Source: Helicobacter cetorum (lineage in GTDB: Bacteria; Campylobacterota; Campylobacteria; Campylobacterales; UBA6016). From it: DNA of 64,000 bases. Of this stretch, positions 28,723 to 38,050 are shown in pieces. Both the position numbers and the translations under genes were made by a program. The stretch is from the NCBI GenBank assembly GCA_022729705.1, contig DZAX01000009.1, positions 1 through 64,000 on the forward strand, given 5' to 3'. The notes beneath the pieces were generated by a model that saw only the letters and a list, made by a program, of their open reading frames with translations, was not told the origin of the DNA and did not search any database. The first letter of the stretch is position 1. Each line of letters begins with the position of its first letter.

Positions 28723-29396
28723 GTATAGCCATACTCTTTTTCCCTGGAACAAATTGCGAACAAGACACAAAATATGCGGTAGAAAAACTAGGCTATAACG
28801 CCGCTATCGTTTGGCATAAAGAGAGCGCCCTTCCTGCTGATACCGAAGCCGTAATAGTTCCGGGTGGATTTAGCTATGGCGATTATCTAAGAAGCGGAGC
28901 TATCGCTAGATTCTCTCCAATTATGCAAGAAGTTGCAAAATTTGTCGAAAACGGCGGCAAAGTACTTGGTATATGCAACGGTTTTCAAATACTATTAGAA
29001 GCCGGATTGTTGCCCGGCGCAATGAAGAGAAATGAAAATCTCCATTTTATAAGCAAATTTATAAACCTAAAAGTTGTTTCAAACGACAACTCATTTTTAT
29101 CTCTCACGGCAAAGGATGAACTTCTCAATATGCCGGTAGCGCATGCAGAGGGAAACTATACGGTCGACAAAGAGACGCTAAAAAAAATGTATGAGGGCGG
29201 CCAAGTGCTTCTAAAATACGCCGATGAAAATGGAGACGAGATAAACCTAAACGGTAGTGCCGAGTCTATAGCCGGTATATGCAACACCGAAAAAACAGTG
29301 TTTGGTCTTATGCCGCATCCGGAAAGAGCTTGCGAGCGTTCGCTACAAAGCGAAGACGGGCTAAAGCTCTTAAAAGGCTTTCTTGGCTCCATATAA
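28719..29396 (+). CDS. purQ: FGAM synthetase glutaminase subunit PurQ
   Basis: This 225-residue class I glutamine amidotransferase supplies ammonia to PurL. The catalytic Cys lies in GICNGFQ (about residue 86), and the His-Glu pair is in MPHPERA near 203-208. The N-terminal FPGTNCEQD is typical. The stop (TAA) shares one base with the start of the M23 peptidase gene (TAATG), so the two are probably coupled. Confidence 0.96.
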   Translation: MSIAILFFPGTNCEQDTKYAVEKLGYNAAIVWHKESALPADTEAVIVPGGFSYGDYLRSGAIARFSPIMQEVAKFVENGGKVLGICNGFQILLEAGLLPGAMKRNENLHFISKFINLKVVSNDNSFLSLTAKDELLNMPVAHAEGNYTVDKETLKKMYEGGQVLLKYADENGDEINLNGSAESIAGICNTEKTVFGLMPHPERACERSLQSEDGLKLLKGFLGSI

Positions 29397-30457
29397 TGAG
29401 CCTACGAGCGTTCTTTTTGCCGCTTTTTGCAAGCGCCGCAATGGCGGCGCAAGTAGAACTTTTTAACGCCGTAAATAAAGAGCGTCTATATGACTTTGTC
29501 AAGTATCATAATCTAAGCGCAAAATTAGCTGAAAAAATAGCGACGCAAACGCGCGATATTTTTCCTCTTCATATTTTAGTTTTTGAAAAAACTACCGAAA
29601 AACTAGACGGCTACATCCTAACCTCAAAAAACAAAAACTTAAGACTTACGGTATCAAAAAAACAGGGTCTTCAAAAAATCACGCTAATTCCGACAGATGA
29701 AAAATACTTTGACGCATACGATATTCAAGAATACAAACTAGACTTTAACAAAGATGTAGTGGCAAATCCGGAACATAAAAAATATATTTCCGCCATAGTA
29801 AATAACTTTGACGCAAAAAGCGCAAACAAGGCTAAAAGCGTATCTGTACTATCAAAAACAACGGCGTTTTATAATCTTACCCTCCCCTCGTCAATTAGCG
29901 CGCTAATGGTTTCCGGCGGAAAAGATTATATGCTTGCTTTTGTGTACAATGGCAAACTTTACGACAAAAATGGCGTTTTGCTATCAAGTGAAAATCCTAT
30001 TTTGCCAGTCAAGTTTGAGAGAGTGTCCGGTCTATTTTCTGAAAATAGATTTCACCCCATACTTCAATACTCAAGAGCGCATAAAGGCGTAGATTTGGCG
30101 GCAAAAGAAGGAAGCCTTGTTTTTTCCTCCCTAGATGGTTATATAAACGACATAGGTTATAATCATGAACTTGGAAATTATGTTAAAATACAGCATAAGA
30201 ACGGTTATGAAACCATATACGGGCATCTTAGCAAAATAAAGAGTTCTCTAGTGCTTAAGACATGCGTTTCTCAAGGTGACGTAGTCGGACTTGTAGGGCA
30301 TACCGGACTTGCAACGGGAGCTCATTTGCATTTTGGCGTAAAAAAAGACGGCGATTATATAAATCCGGTCATTCTTTTCAAAAATCAACAAAACGCACTT
30401 CGCGATGAAGAGTTTTTTATGCCTACAAGTAAAGCAAAAGAGAAACTGTCGCCTTAA
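29396..30457 (+). CDS. M23 (LytM-type) murein peptidase
   Basis: This 353-residue protein has a signal peptide (1-18), an unrecognised N-terminal domain (about 20-215), and a C-terminal M23 metallopeptidase with zinc ligands in HKGVD (His about 229, Asp about 233) and HLHFG (about 311-315). It cleaves peptidoglycan crosslinks or activates amidases. The ATG at 29396 overlaps the purQ stop; longer in-frame starts would lie within purQ and have no signal peptide. Its insertion between purQ and the periplasmic protein gene differs from the C. jejuni order as I remember it. Confidence 0.92.
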   Translation: MSLRAFFLPLFASAAMAAQVELFNAVNKERLYDFVKYHNLSAKLAEKIATQTRDIFPLHILVFEKTTEKLDGYILTSKNKNLRLTVSKKQGLQKITLIPTDEKYFDAYDIQEYKLDFNKDVVANPEHKKYISAIVNNFDAKSANKAKSVSVLSKTTAFYNLTLPSSISALMVSGGKDYMLAFVYNGKLYDKNGVLLSSENPILPVKFERVSGLFSENRFHPILQYSRAHKGVDLAAKEGSLVFSSLDGYINDIGYNHELGNYVKIQHKNGYETIYGHLSKIKSSLVLKTCVSQGDVVGLVGHTGLATGAHLHFGVKKDGDYINPVILFKNQQNALRDEEFFMPTSKAKEKLSP

Positions 30458-30481
30458 TATTAGGCACTAAACCCGCTATTT

Positions 30482-30526
30482 CTCCGACAAAATCGGCGGC
30501 TTTAGGGGATGCGGAGACATCAACTA
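30482..30526 (+). repeat. Degenerate family B copy (B3)
   Basis: A shortened form keeps a small hairpin (CCGA/TCGG), the GGCTTTAGGGGATGC linker, and the ACATCAAC end, but lacks hairpins two and three. It lies just before the gene at 30544. Confidence 0.5.
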
Positions 30527-30543
30527 CTTATATTTTACTGGAG

Positions 30544-31665
30544 ATGACATTGAATATAAAAACTATATCTGTTTTTTTGTTTTTAATTTTTGGCTCTTTG
30601 TTGTTTGCGGCGGACAATAATCAAACGCTTGGCGGTGATACCGAACAGACAACCGAGCAGGCTCTTTTTATCTCTTACGAAAAAATGCCGTTACAACTTT
30701 ATAAAAATGAGATTTTTGAGATACGTTTAAAGGCTCTTACGGCGTCTAGTGAGCCGGGCTATCTAAAAAGCGCTTTAGCTAATCAAGTCGGTATAAAACT
30801 ACTTAATCCGACATACAGTTGGAAAACGGGGGACGACGGTTCGTCTACTCTTTCGCTGTTTTTTAAAGTCATAGAGCCCGCAGTTAGGCTTCCGGACATA
30901 ACAACTACTTTTTCCATACAAAATATTGATAGAGAGTCCGTATTGCTAGAAGGATTCGCTACAAACATCGCCTCCGTAAAACCAAGCGCCAAATATTGTG
31001 GCGTCATAGCCGCCGCACTTGGCGTCACAAACTACAAAATAGACGGATACGACGCCGCAAATAATATATTAGCGCTGGACGTATCGGCAAGAAATGCGAA
31101 TTTAGAAGAGTTTAAACTACAAGGTGTAAATATTCAGGGAGTAAGCAGTATAAAAAATAATTACGAAATTGGCAAAATGTTTTATTATCTTATTATCCCA
31201 AATACGCAAAAAACTATTGATTTTGAGTATTTCAATAAGAGCAAAAACAGTATGGAGACGATCTCAATCGCACTTGATTTGTCAAAAATAGAGGATAAGG
31301 TAAGCACTCAAACAGACTTGCAACCAAAAAGCTCCGACAAAGCTCTTTTTGTATTTTTGACCGTCGCTATTATCGCCACAATACTCTATATGATCTATTA
31401 CTTCAAAAGAGAGAAGATTTTTTTAATCCTTATAGCCGTCACAATAATCGCCGGAGTACTATTTTTGTTTATACCAAACGAAGAGGTAAAAATAAAAAAG
31501 GACACCATAGTGTATCTGTTGCCAACAGAAAACTCAACGCCATTTTTTAAAGCTCCGTCAAATCTTCCTGTGGAAAAGCTAAAAACAAGCGAAGGGTATG
31601 TAAAAATAAAACTGCAGGATGGAAAAATAGGCTGGGTCAAAGGAGATACAATTGTCGGCGATTAA
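30544..31665 (+). CDS. Conserved membrane-anchored periplasmic protein with SH3-like C-terminus
   Basis: I have no functional name for this 373-residue protein. It has a signal peptide (1-22), a periplasmic beta-rich region (about 40-250), two helices at about 268-288 and 295-315, and a C-terminal segment with the pattern of a bacterial SH3 domain ending GWVKGDTIVGD. The position between purQ and plsC matches a periplasmic protein of Campylobacter jejuni (Cj0515, from memory). A wall-binding role is possible. ATG at 30544 with TGGAG upstream. It overlaps plsC by 14 bases. Confidence 0.8.
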   Translation: MTLNIKTISVFLFLIFGSLLFAADNNQTLGGDTEQTTEQALFISYEKMPLQLYKNEIFEIRLKALTASSEPGYLKSALANQVGIKLLNPTYSWKTGDDGSSTLSLFFKVIEPAVRLPDITTTFSIQNIDRESVLLEGFATNIASVKPSAKYCGVIAAALGVTNYKIDGYDAANNILALDVSARNANLEEFKLQGVNIQGVSSIKNNYEIGKMFYYLIIPNTQKTIDFEYFNKSKNSMETISIALDLSKIEDKVSTQTDLQPKSSDKALFVFLTVAIIATILYMIYYFKREKIFLILIAVTIIAGVLFLFIPNEEVKIKKDTIVYLLPTENSTPFFKAPSNLPVEKLKTSEGYVKIKLQDGKIGWVKGDTIVGD

Positions 31666-32341
31666 GCTCTACTTAAAAGTTTTTCTTGGCGGGCTATTGA
31701 TAGCTGTTTTTATTCCTATACTCTATTTGACTGGCGACAAAAATAAAAAACCGAGAACATTACTCTCAAAAATTATGCTAAAAGTTTTTATGGTTAAGCC
31801 GCAAATCGAGGGAAAAGCAGATAGTGAAGCCGGAATGTTTATAATCAACCACCAAAGTATGCTTGATATTGTAATCATCGAGGCGATTACAACACCAAAT
31901 CTATGCTGGGTGGCAAAAGAGGAGTTGTTTCGCCTACCACTTTTTGGACATCTATTCAAATCATGTAAAATGATAGCGATAGATAGAGAGAACAAGCAAG
32001 GCGTTGTAAAACTGCTCAAAGATGCAAAATACGCTCGCGAGCAAGGCAGACCTCTCGTGATATTTCCAGAGGGCACTAGAGGCAAAGACGCCCAGTTGCT
32101 AGAGTTTAAATCGGGCGCTAAACTCATCGCCGACAAACTAAAACTAAAGGTGCAACCTATTGTTTTAGTAGATTCGGCGGAGTTTTTGGATACAAAGTTT
32201 TCACCCAAAGAGGGCGGCGGCGGTTCAAAAGGCGGAGTACTAAAAATAATATACTTAGACACTTTTGAACCAAGCGGTAAAGAGTGGCTATCGGAAGCCA
32301 GAGCGAGAATGCAAAATGCGCTTGACGCAGCAAGAATTTAA
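31652..32341 (+). CDS. plsC: 1-acyl-sn-glycerol-3-phosphate acyltransferase PlsC
   Basis: This 229-residue membrane enzyme makes phosphatidic acid. The catalytic HX4D motif is NHQSMLD (His about 67, Asp about 72), and the substrate motif is FPEGTRG near 139. One N-terminal helix (about 8-27) anchors it. The start is TTG 31652, inside the end of the preceding gene. It converges with the ABC ATPase gene, with repeat B4 between. Confidence 0.95.
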   Translation: MSAIKLYLKVFLGGLLIAVFIPILYLTGDKNKKPRTLLSKIMLKVFMVKPQIEGKADSEAGMFIINHQSMLDIVIIEAITTPNLCWVAKEELFRLPLFGHLFKSCKMIAIDRENKQGVVKLLKDAKYAREQGRPLVIFPEGTRGKDAQLLEFKSGAKLIADKLKLKVQPIVLVDSAEFLDTKFSPKEGGGGSKGGVLKIIYLDTFEPSGKEWLSEARARMQNALDAARI

Positions 32342-32360
32342 CCTATAACCAGGGGAGCTT

Positions 32361-32414
32361 CTTCTTGCGCATTTATGCGCAAAGCTTTAGGGGGATGCGC
32401 TTTAACATCAAATA
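32361..32414 (+). repeat. Shortened family B copy (B4)
   Basis: TTGCGCA/TGCGCAA forms the first hairpin, followed by AAGCTTTAGGGGGATGC and the TTAACATCAAA end. Hairpins two and three are missing. The ABC ATPase stop (TAA at 32415-32417) directly abuts the right end. Confidence 0.7.
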
Positions 32415-32990
32415 TTAAATCCTAACTATCCTATCCGAACACCAGTTTGCAAGAGCCATATCGTGCGTGATAATCAAAACGCCCTCGTTTTTAGAAGCCT
32501 CAATAAGCGTTTTCATGACCTCCAATTGCACGATATTGTCAAGAGCGGAAGTCGGTTCATCCGCTAATATCAAATCAGATTTCATCATAAGAGCCCTAAA
32601 GATAGAGCATCTTTGAAGCTGTCCGCCACTAAGCTCGTATGGTTTTTTTTCAAGAAGGGAGGGCGATAAGAGTAGTGTATTTTCAAACATATCTATATCG
32701 AGCTCACGTTTTGCAACGTCCATTATCTGATTTTTGATGCTGTAGCTACTATGAAACGAGCTATAAGGATCTTGAAATATAAAAGATATACTTTTTGCGT
32801 CTATATGACCTGCAAGCGGCTTTTTAAACCCTGCGATAAGGTCAAAAAGCGTGCTTTTTCCTTTGCCGCTTTTTCCGACTACAGATACTATTTCGCCTCT
32901 TTTTAGCTCCAAACAAAAATCGTCAAATAGAAGTTTGCTTTTTGAGTATCCAAATTTTAAATTTTCTATTTTTAAGACTACTTCGCTCAC
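32415..32990 (-). CDS. Orphan ABC transporter ATPase, peptide/nickel type
   Basis: This small 191-residue ATPase has Walker A GKSGKGKST near 38, a FQDPYSSFHSSYSI segment like the oligopeptide/nickel transporter ATPases, signature LSGGQLQRCS near 120, Walker B LILADEP, and the switch His in THD. It is shorter than usual family members (about 250-320) and lacks their C-terminal extension. No permease or binding protein gene is nearby. The start is GTG, overlapping the proA stop (GTGA). The substrate is unknown; it may serve a permease elsewhere. Confidence 0.85.
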   Translation of the reverse strand: MSEVVLKIENLKFGYSKSKLLFDDFCLELKRGEIVSVVGKSGKGKSTLFDLIAGFKKPLAGHIDAKSISFIFQDPYSSFHSSYSIKNQIMDVAKRELDIDMFENTLLLSPSLLEKKPYELSGGQLQRCSIFRALMMKSDLILADEPTSALDNIVQLEVMKTLIEASKNEGVLIITHDMALANWCSDRIVRI

Positions 32991-34222
32991 TCCCTTATCT
33001 GACCGTTTCCATATATTTTATATTTGTAAGTCGTCAAATCATTAACACCCATCGGCCCTCTTGAATGCAACTTATTTGTAGATATACCAACCTCGGCGCC
33101 AAAACCAAACTCTCCGCCATCCGTAAATCTAGTTGACGCATTAGCGTAGACGCAAGCGGAATCGACTCTATTTAGAAAATATTCAACGTTTTGATAGTTT
33201 TCGCTAATTATCGAATCACTATGACCGGAGCCATATAACGCTATATGCGCCGTTGCGGCTTCTACGCCCTCAACTACTTTGATATTCAAGATGTTGTCGC
33301 CGTACTCTACAAAAAAATCTTCATCATCGGCAAAGTCAATATCAATTACATCAATCGTATTCGCACACCCTTTTAATTTTGTGGCGTGTTTATCAAATTC
33401 GACTTTTATGCTCGGCAAAACAGCTTTTGCGATAGCGGCGTCCACAAGCAGAGTCTCCATAGAGTTACACACTCCGGGTCTTTGAACTTTTGCGTTTACA
33501 ACTATTTTTAACGCAGACTCCATATCAGCACTTTCATCCAAATATATATGACATACGCCTTTATCATGCTTTACAACGGCGACGGTAGCGTTTTCACAGA
33601 CAGAGCGTATAAGTGATTCTCCACCCCTTGGAATAATCAAATCTACAAACTTATCCATCTTGACAAGTTTCATTACGCCCTCCCTGCTTGGATCGGGAAG
33701 CATGGAGATAATATCCTTTGAGAGCCCAAATTTATTAAGCGCACCCCTCAAAATATCGGCGATTGCAAAGTTTGAATTTATCGCCTCCTTACCGCCTTTT
33801 AAAACCGCCACATTGCCGCTTTTAAAACATAAAGCTGCCGTATCGGATGTAACGTTTGGTCTGGATTCGTATATTACGGCTACGACTCCTATTGGTATAC
33901 TAACTTTTTGTATTTTTAGCCCGTTTGGAAGCGTCCAGCCGTCCATGGTTCTTCCTAGCGGGTCTCTAAGAGCCGCTATTGTCTCTATTGACGCAGCCAT
34001 TGCGTTAACTCGCTTTTCATCTAGCAGCAGTCTATCTAGCATGGCACTTGAGAGCCCTATCGTCTTAGCATATTCCATATCTTTTTTGTTTGCGTCTATA
34101 ATATGCAAACGCTCCGTTTTTATAGCTCTCGCCATCTCCAAAAGAGCCTCGTTTCTAACTTTTCCTGACGTCTGAGACAACTCTGCGCACGCCGCTTTTG
34201 CTCTTGATAAATACTCTTGCAT
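32987..34222 (-). CDS. proA: Gamma-glutamyl phosphate reductase ProA
   Basis: This 411-residue NADPH enzyme performs the second step of proline synthesis. The catalytic Cys lies in QRPGVCNSMETLL near 249, and the GGxFGFGAEVGISTNK-type end motif is near 370-385. It belongs to the aldehyde dehydrogenase fold. proB is not nearby. It is the first gene of a short minus-strand unit with the ABC ATPase. Confidence 0.96.
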   Translation of the reverse strand: MQEYLSRAKAACAELSQTSGKVRNEALLEMARAIKTERLHIIDANKKDMEYAKTIGLSSAMLDRLLLDEKRVNAMAASIETIAALRDPLGRTMDGWTLPNGLKIQKVSIPIGVVAVIYESRPNVTSDTAALCFKSGNVAVLKGGKEAINSNFAIADILRGALNKFGLSKDIISMLPDPSREGVMKLVKMDKFVDLIIPRGGESLIRSVCENATVAVVKHDKGVCHIYLDESADMESALKIVVNAKVQRPGVCNSMETLLVDAAIAKAVLPSIKVEFDKHATKLKGCANTIDVIDIDFADDEDFFVEYGDNILNIKVVEGVEAATAHIALYGSGHSDSIISENYQNVEYFLNRVDSACVYANASTRFTDGGEFGFGAEVGISTNKLHSRGPMGVNDLTTYKYKIYGNGQIRE

Positions 34223-34305
34223 TTCATCAGCCTTTATGTGTTACTTTCGGTGTTAGTGTAACAAAGCGGGGCTAAATTAAAAGCGGTTTTAAAAGTTATA
34301 CAAAG

Positions 34306-34311
34306 TATAAT
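34306..34311 (+). promoter_or_regulatory. Putative -10 element of the cytochrome c gene
   Basis: A perfect TATAAT lies 69 bases before the cytochrome ATG, after a T/A-rich tract. AAAGGA lies just before the ATG. Confidence 0.5.
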
Positions 34312-34380
34312 GACTCTCCACACATATTTCACACAAGAGTTTGTAAAATTGCTCTTGTAATTTAAACAAAGGATTTTCCC

Positions 34381-34680
34381 ATGAAAAAAGTTCTTCTTAC
34401 TCTTGCATTCGCAGGCTGTGCCCTTATGGCTGCAGACGGTGCCGCTATCTATAATGCACAATGTAAATCTTGCCACGGTGCTGACGGCAAAATGAAAGCT
34501 CTAGGCAAATCAGCTCCAGTAGCCGGTATGAAAGCTGCTGACGTAGAAAAAGATCTTGCAGGCTACAAAGCGGGAACTACAAACAAGCACGGAATGGGCG
34601 CCGCAATGAAAGGCAACGCCGCAAAACTTTCTGACGCTGATTCAAAAGCTGTTTCAGCTTACATCGCTACACTAAAATAG
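34381..34680 (+). CDS. Class I cytochrome c (c553 type)
   Basis: This 99-residue periplasmic electron carrier has a signal peptide (1-18, cleaved after ALMAA or nearby) and one haem site CKSCH at residues 28-32. A Met ligand is probably in the HGMGAAMKG segment near 61-68. The mature protein is about 80 residues, the usual size for c553. CcsBA from the window would attach its haem. A strong hairpin follows the stop. Confidence 0.94.
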   Translation: MKKVLLTLAFAGCALMAADGAAIYNAQCKSCHGADGKMKALGKSAPVAGMKAADVEKDLAGYKAGTTNKHGMGAAMKGNAAKLSDADSKAVSAYIATLK

Positions 34681-34701
34681 TCACAAATTAAGATGTTGCA
34701 C

Positions 34702-34728
34702 ACAAATAGGAGCTTTGCTCCTATTTGT
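34702..34728. terminator. Perfect 12-pair hairpin after the cytochrome gene
   Basis: ACAAATAGGAGC and GCTCCTATTTGT pair perfectly around TTT. There is no T-run on either side, so rho-independent action would be weak; it may protect the 3' end. The core resembles hairpin three of repeat family B (compare B10). Confidence 0.6.
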
Positions 34729-34773
34729 AACAGAGACATACACCTTGACCTTGCATCCAAGTCCTGAATGAAA

Positions 34774-34985
34774 TGGCTACCACACCCTCAGCAAACGGAT
34801 TACACCCTATCCAAAAACACAGATAAATACACGGGAGTTTCCATCATGGAGCCCAGTAAGTAATAAAATATGAGTCCTGCAGAGTATGAAAGTGATGCTT
34901 TAAAAAAAGAGAACTTGAGTAAAAACGAAATAGAGGTTAAGCTATGCGCTTAAATGAAATCCGTTTGCAGGGAAAGGGGTTGACA
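34774..34985 (+). mobile_element. Internally deleted IS element with terminal inverted repeats
   Basis: A 212-base element is bounded by imperfect 31-base inverted repeats (34774-34804 and 34955-34985; 22 of 31 positions match by my count, including GCAAACGGATT). Inside, ATG 34870 to TAA 34953 encodes MSPAEYESDALKKENLS and ten more residues, resembling the C-terminal end of an IS3-type transposase. Most of the transposase is gone, so it could only move with help from another copy. I see no clear target duplication. Confidence 0.6.
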
Positions 34986-34998
34986 TTTCAGTGATTAG

Positions 34999-35039
34999 CC
35001 CTGCCGCCAATACGGGCTTTGCTCGTATTGGCGTACAAT
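34999..35039 (+). repeat. Partial family B copy (B6)
   Basis: Only hairpin three remains (CGCCAATACGGGC/GCTCGTATTGGCG, one G-T pair), with part of the linker and right end. It lies between the deleted IS and repeat A4. Confidence 0.75.
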
Positions 35040-35044
35040 AGAAA

Positions 35045-35117
35045 TCTGCTTAAACATGAAATTCTTAGAGCGGCTAGCCGCAAGAGCCGTCTGCTCAAAA
35101 TGTGAGAATTAATCAGA
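35045..35117 (+). repeat. Repeat family A, copy A4 (24-base internal deletion)
   Basis: The terminal repeats and hairpin one (GCGGCTAGCCGC) are intact, but about 24 bases holding half of hairpin two and one arm of hairpin three are missing relative to other copies. It lies between the 3' ends of the cytochrome and fusA genes. Confidence 0.8.
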
Positions 35118-35138
35118 TGGTTCGATATTAATTCTTTT

Positions 35139-37214
35139 TTAAGACATATTTCTTTTTTTGATTATCTCTTCGGTTACGTTTCTAGGAGCCTCTTCATAGT
35201 GGTCAAACTCCATTGAGTAAGCGCCTCTACCTTGAGTCATAGATCTAATATCTGTTGAGTAACCAAACATTTCGGAAAGCGGAACCATAGCCGTTACAAC
35301 TTTAATACCGTTTCTATCGTCCATCTCTTGAATTTGACCTCTTCTTCTGTTTAGGTCGCCTATTACATCGCCCATATACTCCTCAGGCATCTCGCACTCG
35401 ACTTTCATGATTGGCTCAAGAAGCGCAATCCCTGCTTTTCTAGCACCCTCTTTAAAACACATAGAAGCCGCTAGTTTAAACGCAAGCTCAGAGGAGTCAA
35501 CATCGTGGTATGAACCAAATGTAAGAGTAACTTTAACGTCCACAAAAGGATAACCTGCAAGAACGCCGCCGGTAAGAGTCTCTCTAACGCCTTTTTCAAC
35601 GGCTGGGATAAACTCTCTTGGAATTACGCCGCCTTTGATAGCGTCGACAAATTCAAAGCCCTTGCCTGCTTCTTGCGGTTCGATTTCAAACACAACGTGT
35701 CCGTATTGACCTTTACCGCCTGATTGTTTTGCATATTTGTGCTCAGCTTTTACTGCGCCTTTGATTGTTTCTCTGTATGCGACTTGTGGGTTACCAACAT
35801 TCGCCTCTACTTTAAACTCTCTTTTCATCCTATCTACAAGAATCTCAAGGTGAAGCTCGCCCATACCGGAGATAATCGTTTGACCGCTCTCTTCGTCAGA
35901 ACTTACTCTAAAGCTTGGATCTTCTTCCGCTAGTTTTTTAAGCGCCATACCCATTTTTTCTTGATCCGCTTTTGTTTTTGGCTCAACCGCTACAGAGATA
36001 ACAGGCTCTGGAAATGTCATTCTCTCTAGTATTACCGGATGTGCGTCGTCGCAAAGAGTATCACCCGTTAGAGTGTCTTTTAGACCAACTACGGCGCCGA
36101 TGTCTCCGGCATAAAGAGCTTTAACTTCTTCTCTTTTGTTTGCGTGCATCTTAAGAAGTCTTCCGACTCTCTCTTTCTTTTCTTTTGTTGAGTTGGCAAC
36201 ATAGCTACCACTCTCAAGTTTACCTGAGTAAACCCTAACAAAAGTAAGCTGTCCAACAAACGGGTCGGTCATAATCTTAAACGCTAGAGCTGAGAATTTC
36301 TCATCAGTAGAGTTAACTTCTACCTCTTCTTCGGTTCTTGGATCAATTCCTTTGATTTGTGCAACTTCTGTTGGTGATGGTAGGTATGTTATTACCGCGT
36401 CAAGCATCTTTTCAGTGCCTTTGTTTTTAAACGAAGAACCGCAAAGCATAGGAGTAATAGTCATGGCAAGACAACCAGCTTTTATGCCTTTGATTATCTC
36501 TTCTTCGCTTAGCTCTTCACCATCTAGGTATTTTAGCGTAAGCTCTTCATCCGACTCAGCAGCCGCTTCAACCATTGCTCTTCTATATTCATTAGCTTTT
36601 TCTTTAAGCTCGTCGGGAATCTCGCCAACAGTCGCCTTAGCGCCTATCTCGCCGCTCCAAGTGTAAGCTTTCATCTCTACAAGGTCAACGATGCCCTGAA
36701 AGTTTTCTTCAGCGCCAATTGGTATTTGAAGAGGAACTGGATTGGCTTTTAGTCTTGCTTTTACAGAGTTGATAACATTGTAAAAGTCAGCGCCTGTTCT
36801 ATCCATTTTGTTTACATAGATAACTCTTGGAACGCCGTATCTATTTGCCTGTCTCCAAACTGTTTCAGATTGAGGTTGAACCGCGCCAACTGCGCAAAAT
36901 ACAGCTACCGCTCCGTCAAGAACCCTCATTGACCTTTCAACTTCAATTGTAAAGTCAACGTGTCCCGGAGTGTCGATAATGTTTATCTGACAATCTTTCC
37001 ACTGACAAGTTGTCGCAGCAGAGGTAATCGTAATACCTCTCTCTTTTTCTTGTTCCATCCAGTCCATTGTAGCGGCGCCGTCGTGCACTTCGCCTATTTT
37101 ATGAGACATACCTGTATAAAAAAGGATTCTCTCTGTTGTTGTTGTTTTTCCGGCGTCGATGTGGGCAGCGATACCGATATTTCTAATTTTGTCCAATGGG
37201 ACTGTTCTAGACAT
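35139..37214 (-). CDS. fusA: Elongation factor G
   Basis: This 691-residue GTPase moves the ribosome along mRNA. G1 is [10 protein letters not shown]3 DTPGHVD, and G4 NKMD, followed by domains II-V. I start at ATG 37214 (MSRTVPLDK), preceded by AAGGA. A longer in-frame ATG at 37259 adds an unrelated leader. It is separated from rpsG by a terminator and repeat A5, so it probably has some independent expression despite the classic rpsL-rpsG-fusA order. Confidence 0.97.
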   Translation of the reverse strand: MSRTVPLDKIRNIGIAAHIDAGKTTTTERILFYTGMSHKIGEVHDGAATMDWMEQEKERGITITSAATTCQWKDCQINIIDTPGHVDFTIEVERSMRVLDGAVAVFCAVGAVQPQSETVWRQANRYGVPRVIYVNKMDRTGADFYNVINSVKARLKANPVPLQIPIGAEENFQGIVDLVEMKAYTWSGEIGAKATVGEIPDELKEKANEYRRAMVEAAAESDEELTLKYLDGEELSEEEIIKGIKAGCLAMTITPMLCGSSFKNKGTEKMLDAVITYLPSPTEVAQIKGIDPRTEEEVEVNSTDEKFSALAFKIMTDPFVGQLTFVRVYSGKLESGSYVANSTKEKKERVGRLLKMHANKREEVKALYAGDIGAVVGLKDTLTGDTLCDDAHPVILERMTFPEPVISVAVEPKTKADQEKMGMALKKLAEEDPSFRVSSDEESGQTIISGMGELHLEILVDRMKREFKVEANVGNPQVAYRETIKGAVKAEHKYAKQSGGKGQYGHVVFEIEPQEAGKGFEFVDAIKGGVIPREFIPAVEKGVRETLTGGVLAGYPFVDVKVTLTFGSYHDVDSSELAFKLAASMCFKEGARKAGIALLEPIMKVECEMPEEYMGDVIGDLNRRRGQIQEMDDRNGIKVVTAMVPLSEMFGYSTDIRSMTQGRGAYSMEFDHYEEAPRNVTEEIIKKRNMS

Positions 37215-37278
37215 TTTCAGTTCCTTAAAAAGTTGGATTTTTACGAAGTCGTATAGCATATATTTAAATCAAATCATC

Positions 37279-37350
37279 AGAGCAACTAGTTGCGAGAGCA
37301 GTCTGCTGAAGACCTAATTTTGGGCTTAGCTCAAAATTTGAGACTAAATT
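37279..37350 (+). repeat. Repeat family A, copy A5 (left end lost)
   Basis: Hairpins GCAACTAGTTGC, GTCTGCTGAAGAC, and AATTTTGGGC/GCTCAAAATT are kept, while the left terminal repeat is gone. Two base pairs differ from other copies by paired changes. It sits between the rpsG terminator and fusA. Confidence 0.8.
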
Positions 37351-37364
37351 AAAATTTTATAAAT

Positions 37365-37397
37365 AAAAAAAGGCAAGGGCATTACACCCTTGCCTTC
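37365..37397 (-). terminator. Intrinsic terminator after rpsG
   Basis: On the minus strand, AAGGCAAGGG and CCCTTGCCTT pair around TGTAATG, followed directly by a T-run. This is a strong rho-independent terminator ten bases after the rpsG stop and before fusA. Confidence 0.88.
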
Positions 37398-37407
37398 AAA
37401 ATAGTAA

Positions 37408-37976
<569 letters not shown>

Positions 37977-38050
37977 ATAAAATATAATTATTTAAATCAA
38001 AGCATAAACTAATTAATGAACTTACTAAACTTTAATGGCTCTTACTAAAA

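Noticed and set aside
34702-34728. Hairpin after the cytochrome gene as a true rho-independent terminator.
   Set aside because: Listed as a hairpin only: the stem is perfect, but no T-run follows on either strand, so the terminator role is unproven.
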